Of a stretch of DNA of 64,000 nucleotides, positions 32,896 to 40,701 are shown one piece after another (position 1 is the stretch's first letter; the number at the start of each line of letters is the position of its first letter). The position numbers and the translations under genes are program-made. Below the pieces are notes generated by a model, which was given only the letters and a program-made list of their open reading frames with translations, did not search any database and was not told where the DNA came from. This DNA is from Arthrobacter sp. efr-133-R2A-120. GTDB lineage: Bacteria; Actinomycetota; Actinomycetes; Actinomycetales; Micrococcaceae. The DNA is taken from NCBI RefSeq assembly GCF_030209835.1, contig NZ_JARVRF010000049.1:62001-126000 (forward strand), read 5' to 3'.

Positions 32896-33117
32896 ATGGC
32901 CAAGAAGGACGGGGTCATTGAGATCGAGGGCGTTGTGACTGAGGCGCTGCCCAATGCGATGTTTCGCGTTGAGCTCACCAACAAGCACATCGTTCTTGCA
33001 CACATCTCGGGGAAGATGCGACAGCACTACATCAGGATTCTCCCTGAGGACCGCGTAGTGGTGGAGCTGAGCCCTTACGACCTCACACGTGGTCGCATCG
33101 TCTACCGCTACAAGTAA
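32896..33117 (+). CDS. infA: Translation initiation factor IF-1
   Basis: The 73-residue protein begins MAKKDGVIEIEGVVTEALPNAMF and continues with the conserved S1/OB fold ending SPYDLTRGRIVYRYK. IF-1 occupies the ribosomal A site during initiation and helps IF-2 and IF-3. A GGAGGAT ribosome binding site precedes the ATG. It heads the run infA-rpmJ-rpsM-rpsK-rpoA-rplQ. Confidence 0.98.
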   Translation: MAKKDGVIEIEGVVTEALPNAMFRVELTNKHIVLAHISGKMRQHYIRILPEDRVVVELSPYDLTRGRIVYRYK

Positions 33118-33191
33118 TTGCTGGGCGGCAGCCTCGGGAAACCCGGGTATAGCCGTTTCAGCCGACCAACTGCAACACGCAAAGGAACGCC

Positions 33192-33305
33192 ATGAAGGTC
33201 AAGCCGAGCGTTAAGCAGATCTGCGACAAGTGCAAAGTGATCCGCCGTAATGGCCGGGTCATGGTGATCTGCGAGAACCCGCGCCACAAGCAGCGCCAGG
33301 GCTAA
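33192..33305 (+). CDS. rpmJ: 50S ribosomal protein L36, zinc-ribbon form
   Basis: The ATG at 33192 after AAAGGAACGCC gives a 37-residue protein starting MKVKPSVKQICDKCKVIRR. The zinc ligands Cys11, Cys14, Cys27 and His32 (C-x2-C-x12-C-x4-H) are all present, so this is the zinc-dependent C+ form. L36 binds 23S rRNA near the L7/L12 stalk base. It lies 74 nt after infA and 191 nt before rpsM, as in the usual actinobacterial order. Confidence 0.97.
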   Translation: MKVKPSVKQICDKCKVIRRNGRVMVICENPRHKQRQG

Positions 33306-33496
33306 TTCCCCGCAAGGGAACTAGCGCCCGCGAGGGCAACCTGGGTTGCTAACCCACGCAAGTAAATAAAGGCAGCACAAGCTGAATTGGGACGTATGGA
33401 GCCCGGACAGCTAACCCCCGGTCGGAGGCTGGGGCCGCACTGAAAGTGCGGGTGTACTGCCTACGACCTCCGGTTTATTCAAGGAGTACTGCCACT
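33306..33496 (+). promoter_or_regulatory. Structured leader between rpmJ and rpsM
   Basis: This 191-nt gap is long for a ribosomal operon. It can form several hairpins: CCGCACT-GAA-AGTGCGG, GGGTT/AACCC around 33342-33354, and a longer pairing of CCGGTCGGAGG (about 33418-33428) with CCTCCGG (about 33469-33475). It may be an autoregulatory or processing leader of the rpsM-rpsK-rpoA-rplQ part. I found no convincing promoter in it. Confidence 0.4.
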
Positions 33497-33874
33497 ATGG
33501 CTCGTCTCGCTGGCGTAGACATTCCCCGCGAAAAGCGGTTGGAAATTGCGCTTACTTACATCTACGGCGTGGGCAAGACCCGTGCACACGAAACCCTGGC
33601 TGCCACCGGCATCAGCGCTGACGTTCGCGTCAAGGACCTGACTGACGCCGAGCTGGTCCAGCTGCGTGACTACATTGAAGGCAACTACAAGGTTGAGGGT
33701 GACCTTCGCCGCGAAGTAGCAGCAGATATCCGCCGCAAGGTTGAAATCGGCAGCTACGAAGGCCTGCGTCACCGCAAGGGCCTGCCCGTACGCGGTCAGC
33801 GTACGAAGACCAACGCTCGTACCCGCAAGGGCCCGAAGCGTACCGTCGCCGGCAAGAAGAAGGCCGGCCGCTAG
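33497..33874 (+). CDS. rpsM: 30S ribosomal protein S13
   Basis: The ATG at 33497 after AAGGAG (33481-33486) gives 125 residues beginning MARLAGVDIPREKRLEIALTYIYG; an upstream start at 33446 is not conserved. The GLRHRKGLPVRGQRTKTNARTRKGP tail is typical. S13 forms bridges between the 30S head and the 50S subunit and contacts P-site tRNA. Confidence 0.98.
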   Translation: MARLAGVDIPREKRLEIALTYIYGVGKTRAHETLAATGISADVRVKDLTDAELVQLRDYIEGNYKVEGDLRREVAADIRRKVEIGSYEGLRHRKGLPVRGQRTKTNARTRKGPKRTVAGKKKAGR

Positions 33875-33918
33875 AAATAGCGCCGACTTTCCCCCGATAA
33901 CTTTCTGTAGGAGAAATA

Positions 33919-34320
33919 ATGCCCCCGAAGACTCGTGGCGCGGTTCGCAAGCCGCGTAAGAAGGACAAGAAGAATATCGCGCTTGGCCAAGCGCACATCA
34001 AGAGCACCTTTAACAACACCATCGTGTCCATCACGGACCCGAACGGTGCTGTAATCTCCTGGGCTTCCGCCGGTGAGGTTGGATTCAAGGGCTCCCGCAA
34101 GTCCACCCCGTTCGCCGCCCAGATGGCTGCTGAGGCCGCTGCAAAGCGTGCCCAGGAGCACGGTCTGCGCAAGGTTGACGTGTTCGTCAAGGGACCGGGA
34201 TCCGGACGCGAGACCGCAATCCGTTCGCTGCAGGCCGCTGGCCTCGAGGTTGGCTCCATCCAGGACGTCACCCCCAGCGCCCACAACGGTTGCCGCCCGC
34301 CGAAGCGCCGCCGCGTCTAA
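33919..34320 (+). CDS. rpsK: 30S ribosomal protein S11
   Basis: The 133-residue protein has the S11 core: AHIKSTFNNTIVSITDPNG, FKGSRKSTPFAAQ and the C-terminal DVTPSAHNGCRPPKRRRV. S11 forms part of the platform near the Shine-Dalgarno helix. In many bacteria rpsD follows; here a 144-nt gap with a large hairpin leads to rpoA. Confidence 0.98.
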   Translation: MPPKTRGAVRKPRKKDKKNIALGQAHIKSTFNNTIVSITDPNGAVISWASAGEVGFKGSRKSTPFAAQMAAEAAAKRAQEHGLRKVDVFVKGPGSGRETAIRSLQAAGLEVGSIQDVTPSAHNGCRPPKRRRV

Positions 34321-34333
34321 TTGGATTCTTGGC

Positions 34334-34395
34334 CTTTGCCGGCCGGGTTCGCCACGGAACAGTCTGACTGTTTCGTGGCGCCCCGGCCGGCAAAG
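34334..34395 (+). terminator. Long 28-bp hairpin between rpsK and rpoA
   Basis: CTTTGCCGGCCGGG (34334-34347) pairs with 34382-34395, and CGCCACGGAACAGT (34350-34363) pairs with 34367-34380 with one wobble, leaving a CTG loop and a small internal loop. There is no U-run. It may partly terminate, be an RNase processing site or set the ratio between ribosomal protein and RNA polymerase alpha. Function inferred from position. Confidence 0.6.
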
Positions 34396-34464
34396 CCGGA
34401 ACCAAGCCGATTTCCACCACCTGTGTTGCGTCATATAGCGGATGCTCGCCGAAAGGAAACCTAA

Positions 34465-35475
34465 GTGCTTATTGCACAGCGCCCCACTCTGTCTGAAGAA
34501 GTAGTCTCCGAGAACCGCTCGCGTTTCATCATTGAACCGCTGGAACCGGGCTTCGGTTACACCCTCGGAAACTCCCTCCGCCGTACCCTGCTCTCCTCCA
34601 TCCCCGGTGCCGCTGTAACCAGCATCCGGATCGATGGCGTGCTGCACGAGTTCACCACGGTTCCGGGTGTCAAGGAAGATGTCACTGAGATCATCCTGAA
34701 CATCAAGAACCTCTCCGTGTCCTCCGAGCACGATGAGCCGGTTGTTGCATACCTGCGCAAGCAGGGCCCCGGAGTCGTCACCGCCGCGGACATCGCTCCG
34801 CCGGCCGGCGTCGAATTCCACAACCCGGATCTGCACATTGCCACGCTGAACTCGAAGGGCAAGTTCGAACTCGAACTGACCATCGAACGCGGCCGCGGCT
34901 ACGTTTCGGCAGCTCAGAACAAGTCCGGCGACTCCGAGATCGGCCGTATCCCGGTCGACTCGATCTACTCGCCGGTCTTGAAGGTTACCTTCCGCGTGGA
35001 AGCTACCCGTGTTGAGCAGCGCACTGACTTCGACAAGCTGATTGTCGACGTCGAGACCAAGCAGGCTATCGCCCCGCGCGACGCTGTTGCTTCGGCAGGC
35101 ACCACCCTGGTGGAACTGTTCGGTCTTGCACGTGAGCTGAACACCGCAGCTGAAGGTATCGAGATTGGCCCGTCGCCGACGGATGCTGCCCTGGCAGCTG
35201 ACATGGCACTGCCGATCGAGGATCTGGACCTCACCGTCCGTTCCTACAACTGCCTCAAGCGTGAGGGCATCCACACCGTGGGTGAACTCGTTGCCCGCTC
35301 CGAGGCTGACCTGATGGACATCCGTAACTTCGGTGCGAAGTCCATCGACGAGGTCAAGGCAAAGCTGGTTGAACTGGGTCTGTCCCTCAAGGATTCCCCT
35401 CCCGGTTTCGATCTTGCAGCCCGCGCCGCAGCCATCGAAGAGGACGACGCCGCGTTCAGCGACGACGAGCTCTAA
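34465..35475 (+). CDS. rpoA: DNA-directed RNA polymerase subunit alpha
   Basis: A GTG at 34465 preceded by GAAAGGAAA gives 336 residues beginning MLIAQRPTLSEE. The N-terminal assembly domain has EPLEPGFGYTLGNSLRRTLLSSIPG. The C-terminal domain is at about 245-320 with YNCLKREGIHTVGELVARSEADLMDIRNFGAKSIDEVKAKL. The end is an acidic tail with EEDDAAFSDDEL. Alpha dimerises to start RNA polymerase assembly and its C-terminal domain contacts promoters and activators. Confidence 0.98.
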   Translation: MLIAQRPTLSEEVVSENRSRFIIEPLEPGFGYTLGNSLRRTLLSSIPGAAVTSIRIDGVLHEFTTVPGVKEDVTEIILNIKNLSVSSEHDEPVVAYLRKQGPGVVTAADIAPPAGVEFHNPDLHIATLNSKGKFELELTIERGRGYVSAAQNKSGDSEIGRIPVDSIYSPVLKVTFRVEATRVEQRTDFDKLIVDVETKQAIAPRDAVASAGTTLVELFGLARELNTAAEGIEIGPSPTDAALAADMALPIEDLDLTVRSYNCLKREGIHTVGELVARSEADLMDIRNFGAKSIDEVKAKLVELGLSLKDSPPGFDLAARAAAIEEDDAAFSDDEL

Positions 35476-35541
35476 CAAGCAGATCTTGGCCACCGAGTCC
35501 ACGTTCGGACCCGGACGGCCTTCATTACAGGAGAAATTACT

Positions 35542-36081
35542 ATGCCTACCCCCACTAAGGGTCCGCGCCTCGGAGGCGGTCCGGCTCACGAGCGCCTGAT
35601 GCTCGCGAACCTGGCAGCATCGCTGTTCGAGCACAAGCGCATCACCACCACGGTCACCAAGGCCAAGCGCCTGAAGCCGTACGCAGAGCGCCTCGTGACC
35701 TTCGCCAAGCGCGGCGACCTGTCCTCCCGCCGTCGCGTGCTCGGCCTGATCAGCGACAAGGGCATCGTCCACGAGCTGTTCACCGACATCGCCGGCGCCG
35801 TTGCCAACCGCGATGGTGGCTACACCCGCATCACCAAGATCGGCAACCGCAAGGGCGACAACGCTCCCATGGCTGTCATCGAGCTGGTTCTTGAGCCGGT
35901 TTCCCCGAAGCAGGCTGTAGTTGCCGAGGCAACTGCTGCTGCCAAGAAGGACGCTGAGAAGGCTGCTCCGGTTGCTGAGGAAGAGGTCGTTGAGGCTGAA
36001 GCCGCAGAGACCGAAGCCGAGGCTCCTGAAGCTGAAGCTGCTGAAACCGAAGAGGCTCCGGCCGCTGAGGAAAAGAAGTAA
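35542..36081 (+). CDS. rplQ: 50S ribosomal protein L17 with an acidic tail
   Basis: The first 120 residues are a normal L17, beginning MPTPTKGPRLGGGPAHERLM with ITTTVTKAKRLKPYAERLVT. After that come about 60 residues made mostly of Ala and Glu in short repeats (EAEAAETEAEAPEAEAAETE), which the family does not need. L17 lies near the exit tunnel. It is the last gene of the operon, followed by a terminator that overlaps the start of truA. Confidence 0.97.
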   Translation: MPTPTKGPRLGGGPAHERLMLANLAASLFEHKRITTTVTKAKRLKPYAERLVTFAKRGDLSSRRRVLGLISDKGIVHELFTDIAGAVANRDGGYTRITKIGNRKGDNAPMAVIELVLEPVSPKQAVVAEATAAAKKDAEKAAPVAEEEVVEAEAAETEAEAPEAEAAETEEAPAAEEKK

Positions 36082-36100
36082 TTCACTGAATTCTTCACAG

Positions 36101-36106
36101 TAGACT
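36101..36106 (+). promoter_or_regulatory. Candidate -10 box of truA within a 14-bp palindrome
   Basis: TAGACT ends seven nt before the truA ATG and is the left part of TAGACTTAAGTCTA, a 14-bp perfect palindrome (36101-36114). No Shine-Dalgarno is present, so a leaderless truA transcript is plausible. The -35 region is not convincing. Confidence 0.35.
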
Positions 36107-36113
36107 TAAGTCT

Positions 36114-37004
36114 ATGAACGAACGAAAACCCGCTGCCCCCGTTTTGGGGGGCGGCGGGTTTTTGCGTGTCCGGATGGATCTTTCGTACGACGGCGGCCCT
36201 TTCAACGGGTGGGCGCTCCAGCCCGGTCTTCGCACAGTGCAAGGATCGCTGGAAGAGGGGTTGGCGCTGATCGTCCGGCGCCCTGTCCGGGTCACCGTGG
36301 CGGGGCGGACAGACGCCGGCGTCCACGCGCGCGGACAAGTGGCGCACATTGATCTCACCGAGGCCGAGTGGGGTGGACTGCCGAGGGGCCACGAAATCGA
36401 CCCCGCCGCCGCGCTGCTCCGGAGGCTTCGCGGAGCCTTGAGCCGGGTCCTGCATGGTGAGACCGGCGCCATCGAGGTGCACGACGTCGGACTGGCGGCT
36501 GACGGTTTCGACGCTCGCTTCTCAGCGTTGTGGCGCCGCTACAGTTACCGGATTGCCGATGGCCCCGAACGCTGGGACCCCGTCTTGCGCAGGCTCACCC
36601 TTTGGCACAAGGCGGAGTTGGACGAGGACGCGATGAATTCCGGGGCGGCGTCGCTCCTTGGGCTTCAGGACTTTCGCGCCTATTGCAAGCCTAGGGAAGG
36701 TGCCACGACTATCCGCGAGCTGCAGCGGCTTGAATTCGTCCGCGGCAGCGACGGTGTATTGGTCGCCAACGTCCAGGCCGACGCATTCTGCCACAACATG
36801 GTGCGGGCCTTGGTGGGATCCGCATTGCGTGTGGGGGAGGGCCTGGAAAGTCCGGAGTGGCTGCACGAGCGCCTGCTTGCGGGGGTCAGGGACGCGAAGT
36901 CCGTGTTGGCTGCGCCGCACCCCTTGGTGCTTGAGGAAGTGGCCTATCCCTCTGACGACCAACTGTTTGCGCGGGCTGAGCTGACCCGGGCCCGGCGGGA
37001 GTAG
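36114..37004 (+). CDS. truA: tRNA pseudouridine synthase A
   Basis: The 296-residue enzyme contains the catalytic Asp in GRTDAGVHA, the YDGGPFNGWALQPG start of the fold, and DFRAYCKP and HNMVRALVGSALRVGEG motifs. It makes pseudouridine at positions 38-40 of tRNAs. Two starts are possible: the ATG at 36114 (no ribosome binding site, but seven nt after a -10 box), or a TTG at 36162 just before RVRMDLSYDG. The first 16 codons of the longer form coincide with a terminator hairpin. Confidence 0.95.
   Translation: MNERKPAAPVLGGGGFLRVRMDLSYDGGPFNGWALQPGLRTVQGSLEEGLALIVRRPVRVTVAGRTDAGVHARGQVAHIDLTEAEWGGLPRGHEIDPAAALLRRLRGALSRVLHGETGAIEVHDVGLAADGFDARFSALWRRYSYRIADGPERWDPVLRRLTLWHKAELDEDAMNSGAASLLGLQDFRAYCKPREGATTIRELQRLEFVRGSDGVLVANVQADAFCHNMVRALVGSALRVGEGLESPEWLHERLLAGVRDAKSVLAAPHPLVLEEVAYPSDDQLFARAELTRARRE
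36126..36163 (+). terminator. Terminator of the rplQ operon, inside the 5' end of truA
   Basis: AAACCCGCTGCCCCC (36126-36140) pairs with 36147-36161 with one wobble, around a GTTTTG loop, and runs into a short T-tract (36159-36163). It is 44 nt after the rplQ stop and lies within codons 5-17 of truA if truA starts at 36114. Confidence 0.75.
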
Positions 37005-37008
37005 GTTC

Positions 37009-37052
37009 GGGGCCGTCCAAACATTCCACCCTTGGAACGTTTGGACGGCCCC
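37009..37052. terminator. Bidirectional terminator between truA and the Tad locus
   Basis: GGGGCCGTCCAAACATTCC (37009-37027) pairs with GGAACGTTTGGACGGCCCC (37034-37052) with one mismatch. It separates two convergent genes. No pronounced U-run follows on either side, so efficiency is uncertain. Confidence 0.7.
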
Positions 37053-37159
37053 CTCCCGGCTCTGGGTACCGTGGAGGGGGCCTGCGAAGACCACCCGCGG
37101 TTCTGGGTTCGCGGGTGGCCGGTCGGTAGCGCCCCAGATGCGCTTGTAGGTGCTGTCTG

Positions 37160-37351
37160 TTATGGCAGTCCCAGAGCGGTTTTCACTCCGGTGACCAGGG
37201 TGTCGAAGTAGCCGTTCAGGGCAGTCCCGAACAATCCGACTCCTGTCACGATGACCATCGCGACGAAGCCCACCAAAATTGAGTACTCAGTGGCCGTAGC
37301 TCCGTGTTCACTGGCCAACATCCTGATTAGGTGCTTGAACCTTCTTTTCAT
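37160..37351 (-). CDS. Flp-type pilin, third copy, at the downstream end of the Tad locus
   Basis: The ATG at 37351 is preferred because GGTGATC lies just before it; a GTG at 37360 would add three residues. The 63-residue product has a basic leader ending in Gly, then ATATEYSILVGFVAMVIVTG: cleavage after Gly with Glu at +5 and Tyr at +6, as in Flp prepilins. The C-terminus (TLVTGVKTALGLP) differs from the two tandem pilins at 44 kb, so it may be a minor or alternative pilin. It is the last gene of the minus-strand Tad cluster, 31 nt after tadC. Confidence 0.9.
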   Translation of the reverse strand: MKRRFKHLIRMLASEHGATATEYSILVGFVAMVIVTGVGLFGTALNGYFDTLVTGVKTALGLP

Positions 37352-37381
37352 ATCGATCACCGTCTGTTCGTTAGGGTGACA

Positions 37382-38257
37382 TTAGGAAAACGCAGCGATG
37401 ATGTTCATGACGGCTGGTCCCAGGAGGATGATGAACAGCGTTGGAAAGATGCAGAAGATCAGCGGGAAAAGGATTTTCACTGGAATCTTCATTGCATACT
37501 CCTCGGCCCGCTGACGGCGCTTGGTCCGCATTTCCTGAGCTTGGGCTTTGAGGACCTTGGCGATGGCGATACCGTAGGCATCCGCCTGGACAACCGCCCT
37601 GATGAAGCTGCGAACGTCTGGAACATCTACGCGCTGGGACATGTCCTCGTAGGCGTCCTTGCGGCTACGTCCCACCTGAATGTCCTGGAGCGTCCGGATG
37701 AACTCGTCTGCCAGCGGCCCTTTACCGTTTTCGGCGGTTCGTGCCATCGCCGCTTCGAAGCCCAGGCCTGCCTGGACGGAAATCAGCATCTGATCGAGCG
37801 AGTTTGGCAGTTCTAGCCTGATTGCGTCCCGCCGTTTCTGAGCATTGGAACGAATGAGGATGTCCGGTACGAAATAGGCGACTCCGATGACGGCGATGCC
37901 AAGAATGAACTTGCCAACCGATGGATCGCCGAGGAACAACAGCAATCCGAAGACGCCGCCACCGAGTGCCAGCAGTGGTTTGATCATCAGGATCCGGCCC
38001 AGAGGCCAATCCTTGGGACGACCAGCCCCCGCCAGTTGCTTGTCGAGCCAAGCGACGTAGCCCCCCGGTGCAAGTTGGCGTGAAATGCTCGTCAGACGAT
38101 CGCCAAGGTTGCTGGATTGTGTCGCAACTGCCGTGCGGACACCGAGATTCGTCCGAATGTTGCGTATTCCTGCTCGGTCTCCGGTGAAAGCGAGCCAAAC
38201 CATCCAAGACACTGGGGCCACTATCGCCAGCATGGCTGCGTATGCGAAGAATTGCAT
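37382..38257 (-). CDS. tadC: Tad pilus inner-membrane platform protein TadC
   Basis: The 291-residue protein has a T2SSF domain in the middle (LPNSLDQMLISVQAGLGFEAAM and RKDAYEDMSQRVDVPDVRSFIRAVVQADAYGIAIAKVLKAQAQEMRTKR split by short loops), with two membrane segments before and two after. With TadB it forms the platform on which the CpaF ATPase acts. It starts 12 nt after the tadB stop. Confidence 0.93.
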   Translation of the reverse strand: MQFFAYAAMLAIVAPVSWMVWLAFTGDRAGIRNIRTNLGVRTAVATQSSNLGDRLTSISRQLAPGGYVAWLDKQLAGAGRPKDWPLGRILMIKPLLALGGGVFGLLLFLGDPSVGKFILGIAVIGVAYFVPDILIRSNAQKRRDAIRLELPNSLDQMLISVQAGLGFEAAMARTAENGKGPLADEFIRTLQDIQVGRSRKDAYEDMSQRVDVPDVRSFIRAVVQADAYGIAIAKVLKAQAQEMRTKRRQRAEEYAMKIPVKILFPLIFCIFPTLFIILLGPAVMNIIAAFS

Positions 38258-38269
38258 GGCGGATCCCTC

Positions 38270-39223
38270 CTAGTACTTCGGCTTGATGAGTCGGCTCAGC
38301 CAGAATGCACCAAGGCTGAGCATGACAACCGCCGCCGCGAGCATGAGATAGCCGGGCAGAGTGGACGTGAAGGTATGGGCGTAGCTCGGGTTAATGAACA
38401 GGAGCGCGATGAACATAACCACGGGCAGGGCGAGAAGCACGAGCGCGGACATCCGCCCTTCGGCGCTCAGCGCCTTGACCTGACGACGGATCTGGTTGCG
38501 GTCACGGATGGTTTCGCCAACGTGATCCAATACTTCCGCCAGGTCTCCGCCGACTTCCCGGTGGATCTCGATCGCCTGTGCTATCCAACTGAAGTCCTCG
38601 CTCCTGGTCCGTATGGCGACATCGCTCAGGGACTCACCAAGATCGCGCCCGATCCGGGTTTCGTTGACGATCCTGCTCATCTCCTCGGCCATCGGTGCCT
38701 CGCTCTCCTGGGCGACAGCGTCCACCGCCCTCAAGAGGCTGTGCCCTGCCCGCATCCCTCCGCTTAACATCTGGAGGGCATCGGGCACTTGTTCGTCGAA
38801 TTTCGCCGTCCGCCGGGCGGTGAGAACGCTCAGGAATGCCACCAGGGAAACCACAGCGAAGAGACACATCAGGATCGTGAAGACGAGGCCACCGAGAAGG
38901 AAGCCGATCGCGCCGGCAAAAACCACCACGATTCCAGCAATCAAGATGTAGTCGGCCGGTTGCTTCTTCAAACCCGCCGCATCCAGCCTCGCCCGCGAAA
39001 GATACCCGCCAGATCGCGAATGAACGCGTGTTTGGATGGCATCTCTCGCGCCATCAGTAAGCCGCGTCAAGGCAGACGTCCGGATCAGTGATTCCGGGCG
39101 GCGCCTTTCGGCATCGAGGGTTCTTTTTGACTTTAGTACCACCAACACGAGCAGAAGCAAAGCAACGTACACCAAGCCCAAGCCCGCCGCCAGAAAAACG
39201 GACTGCGCCCCCGATTCGCTCAT
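38270..39223 (-). CDS. tadB: Tad pilus inner-membrane platform protein TadB
   Basis: The 317-residue protein has N-terminal membrane segments, a T2SSF domain with VPDALQMLSGGMRAGHSLLRA and IHREVGGDLAEVLDHVGETIRDR, and two C-terminal membrane segments. It is the partner of TadC. The start overlaps the cpaF stop by 4 nt, indicating coupled translation. Confidence 0.93.
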   Translation of the reverse strand: MSESGAQSVFLAAGLGLVYVALLLLVLVVLKSKRTLDAERRRPESLIRTSALTRLTDGARDAIQTRVHSRSGGYLSRARLDAAGLKKQPADYILIAGIVVVFAGAIGFLLGGLVFTILMCLFAVVSLVAFLSVLTARRTAKFDEQVPDALQMLSGGMRAGHSLLRAVDAVAQESEAPMAEEMSRIVNETRIGRDLGESLSDVAIRTRSEDFSWIAQAIEIHREVGGDLAEVLDHVGETIRDRNQIRRQVKALSAEGRMSALVLLALPVVMFIALLFINPSYAHTFTSTLPGYLMLAAAVVMLSLGAFWLSRLIKPKY

Positions 39224-40701
39224 CGCAAGCCTCCCACCATCGGGGCGCCGAACACTGCAGGAGAGATGGGAATCCCCAGTTCTGCGAAGCGGTCTGTGAA
39301 GCGGGGACGTACTCCCGTGGGGATCGGCTTGCCCAGGAACCGGCCGTTGGCATCGACGCCGGCCGAGTAGTCGAACACGAAGGCGTCTTGGAGAGTCACG
39401 ATGTCGCCTTCCATGCCCTGGACCTCGGTGATGTGCGTGACCCTGCGTGTTCCATCCCGCAGGCGGCTGATGTGCACGATCAGGTTCACGGCGGATGCCA
39501 CTTGTTCGCGGATGGCTCTGAGTGGAAGGTCCATTCCTGCCATCAGCACCAGGGTTTCGAGGCGTGCAACCGCGTCCCGTGGGGAGTTGGCGTGGACCGT
39601 GGAAATGGAACCGTCGTGACCTGTGTTCATGGCTTGAAGCATGTCGAGGGATTCTCCTCCACGTACTTCGCCCACCACGATGCGGTCAGGACGCATACGG
39701 AGGGAGTTGCGCACGAGATCCCGAATGGTGACCTCACCGCGTCCCTCTATGTTGGCTGGCCTGCTCTCCAGGCGCACCACATGCTCTTGTTGGAGCTGCA
39801 GTTCGACGGCGTCCTCAATGGTGACGATCCGGTCCTCTACGGGAATGAACGACGAGAGGACGTTCAACAGGGTCGTCTTCCCGGTGCCGGTACCGCCGGA
39901 CACGATGATATTCATCCGAGCTAGGACACAAGCCCTCAGCAGCTCCGCCATTTCCGGAGACAGGCTGCCAAACTCGATGAGTTTGTTCACCGTGAGTGCT
40001 TCGCGGCCAAACTTTCGTATGGTCAGCGAAGGTCCATTGACGGCGAGCGGCGGAATGATGGCATTCACACGGGAACCGTCGGGGAGCCGTGCGTCGACGA
40101 GTGGAGACGACTCGTCGATTCGCCGCCCGACCCTGGACACAATGCGTTCAATGATCCGCCGTAGGGCCTCGTCTGAGGAGAATTTGGCCTCGGTCTTGTA
40201 CAGCCGGCCATACCGTTCAACGTAGATGCTGTCGTACCGGTTAACCATGACTTCCGTAATTTCCGGATCGTCCAGGAACCGCTGGATAGCGCCATGGCCG
40301 AGGACGTCGTCGATGATCTCTGCCGTGAGGCGCTGCCGTTCTGCTGAGGTCAGGGGCACCTGCTCTTCGTCGACAACAATCTTCAGCTCGTCGCGTACGT
40401 ACTGGTGCAGTTCTGTCTCGTCCAGGGAGGAATCAGAGAGTCTCGAGCCGAGTCGCTCAAACAGGGCCTTGCTTGCCCGCTCCTTGAGGTCACCGAGTGC
40501 TTCACTCGCCAGAATCGTCGACGGCGTGTTTTCATCGGCATGAGCCATGGTGTTCGAGGACTCGGCCGCTTTTGCTTCTTGGATACGGCCGAGCGTGGTT
40601 GCTGTTGGCGCAGCCATTTCCGGCGGAACGGTCGCAGCGTCCTGTGCTGCTCCGGAACCCGCGTCGTGCCGACGACTTTCGAGTCTGCGTGAGAGGTTCA
40701 C
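39220..40701 (-). CDS. cpaF: Tad pilus assembly ATPase CpaF/TadA
   Basis: A GTG at 40701 overlapping the cpaE stop gives 493 residues. The C-terminal part is a secretion ATPase: Walker A GGTGTGKT (269-276), the Asp-box DRIVTIEDAVELQL, and a Walker B region with RPDRIVVGEVRGGE. It powers pilus assembly at the membrane. The N-terminal 60 residues before the conserved region are low-complexity. In this class one ATPase may drive both assembly and retraction. Confidence 0.95.
   Translation of the reverse strand: MNLSRRLESRRHDAGSGAAQDAATVPPEMAAPTATTLGRIQEAKAAESSNTMAHADENTPSTILASEALGDLKERASKALFERLGSRLSDSSLDETELHQYVRDELKIVVDEEQVPLTSAERQRLTAEIIDDVLGHGAIQRFLDDPEITEVMVNRYDSIYVERYGRLYKTEAKFSSDEALRRIIERIVSRVGRRIDESSPLVDARLPDGSRVNAIIPPLAVNGPSLTIRKFGREALTVNKLIEFGSLSPEMAELLRACVLARMNIIVSGGTGTGKTTLLNVLSSFIPVEDRIVTIEDAVELQLQQEHVVRLESRPANIEGRGEVTIRDLVRNSLRMRPDRIVVGEVRGGESLDMLQAMNTGHDGSISTVHANSPRDAVARLETLVLMAGMDLPLRAIREQVASAVNLIVHISRLRDGTRRVTHITEVQGMEGDIVTLQDAFVFDYSAGVDANGRFLGKPIPTGVRPRFTDRFAELGIPISPAVFGAPMVGGLR

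Noticed and set aside
33408..33480. Possible tRNA-like or small RNA structure before rpsM
   Set aside because: The hairpins do not form a cloverleaf, there is no T-arm sequence or CCA end, and no independent promoter was seen.
33871..35772. A 633-codon open frame antisense to rpsK, rpoA and rplQ
   Set aside because: It is a codon-bias shadow across three essential genes and spans their intergenic gaps without a start signal.
36101..36114. 14-bp palindrome TAGACTTAAGTCTA as an operator for truA
   Set aside because: It may simply arise from the -10 box and its chance mirror; without a regulator or other copies it is not listed as an operator.
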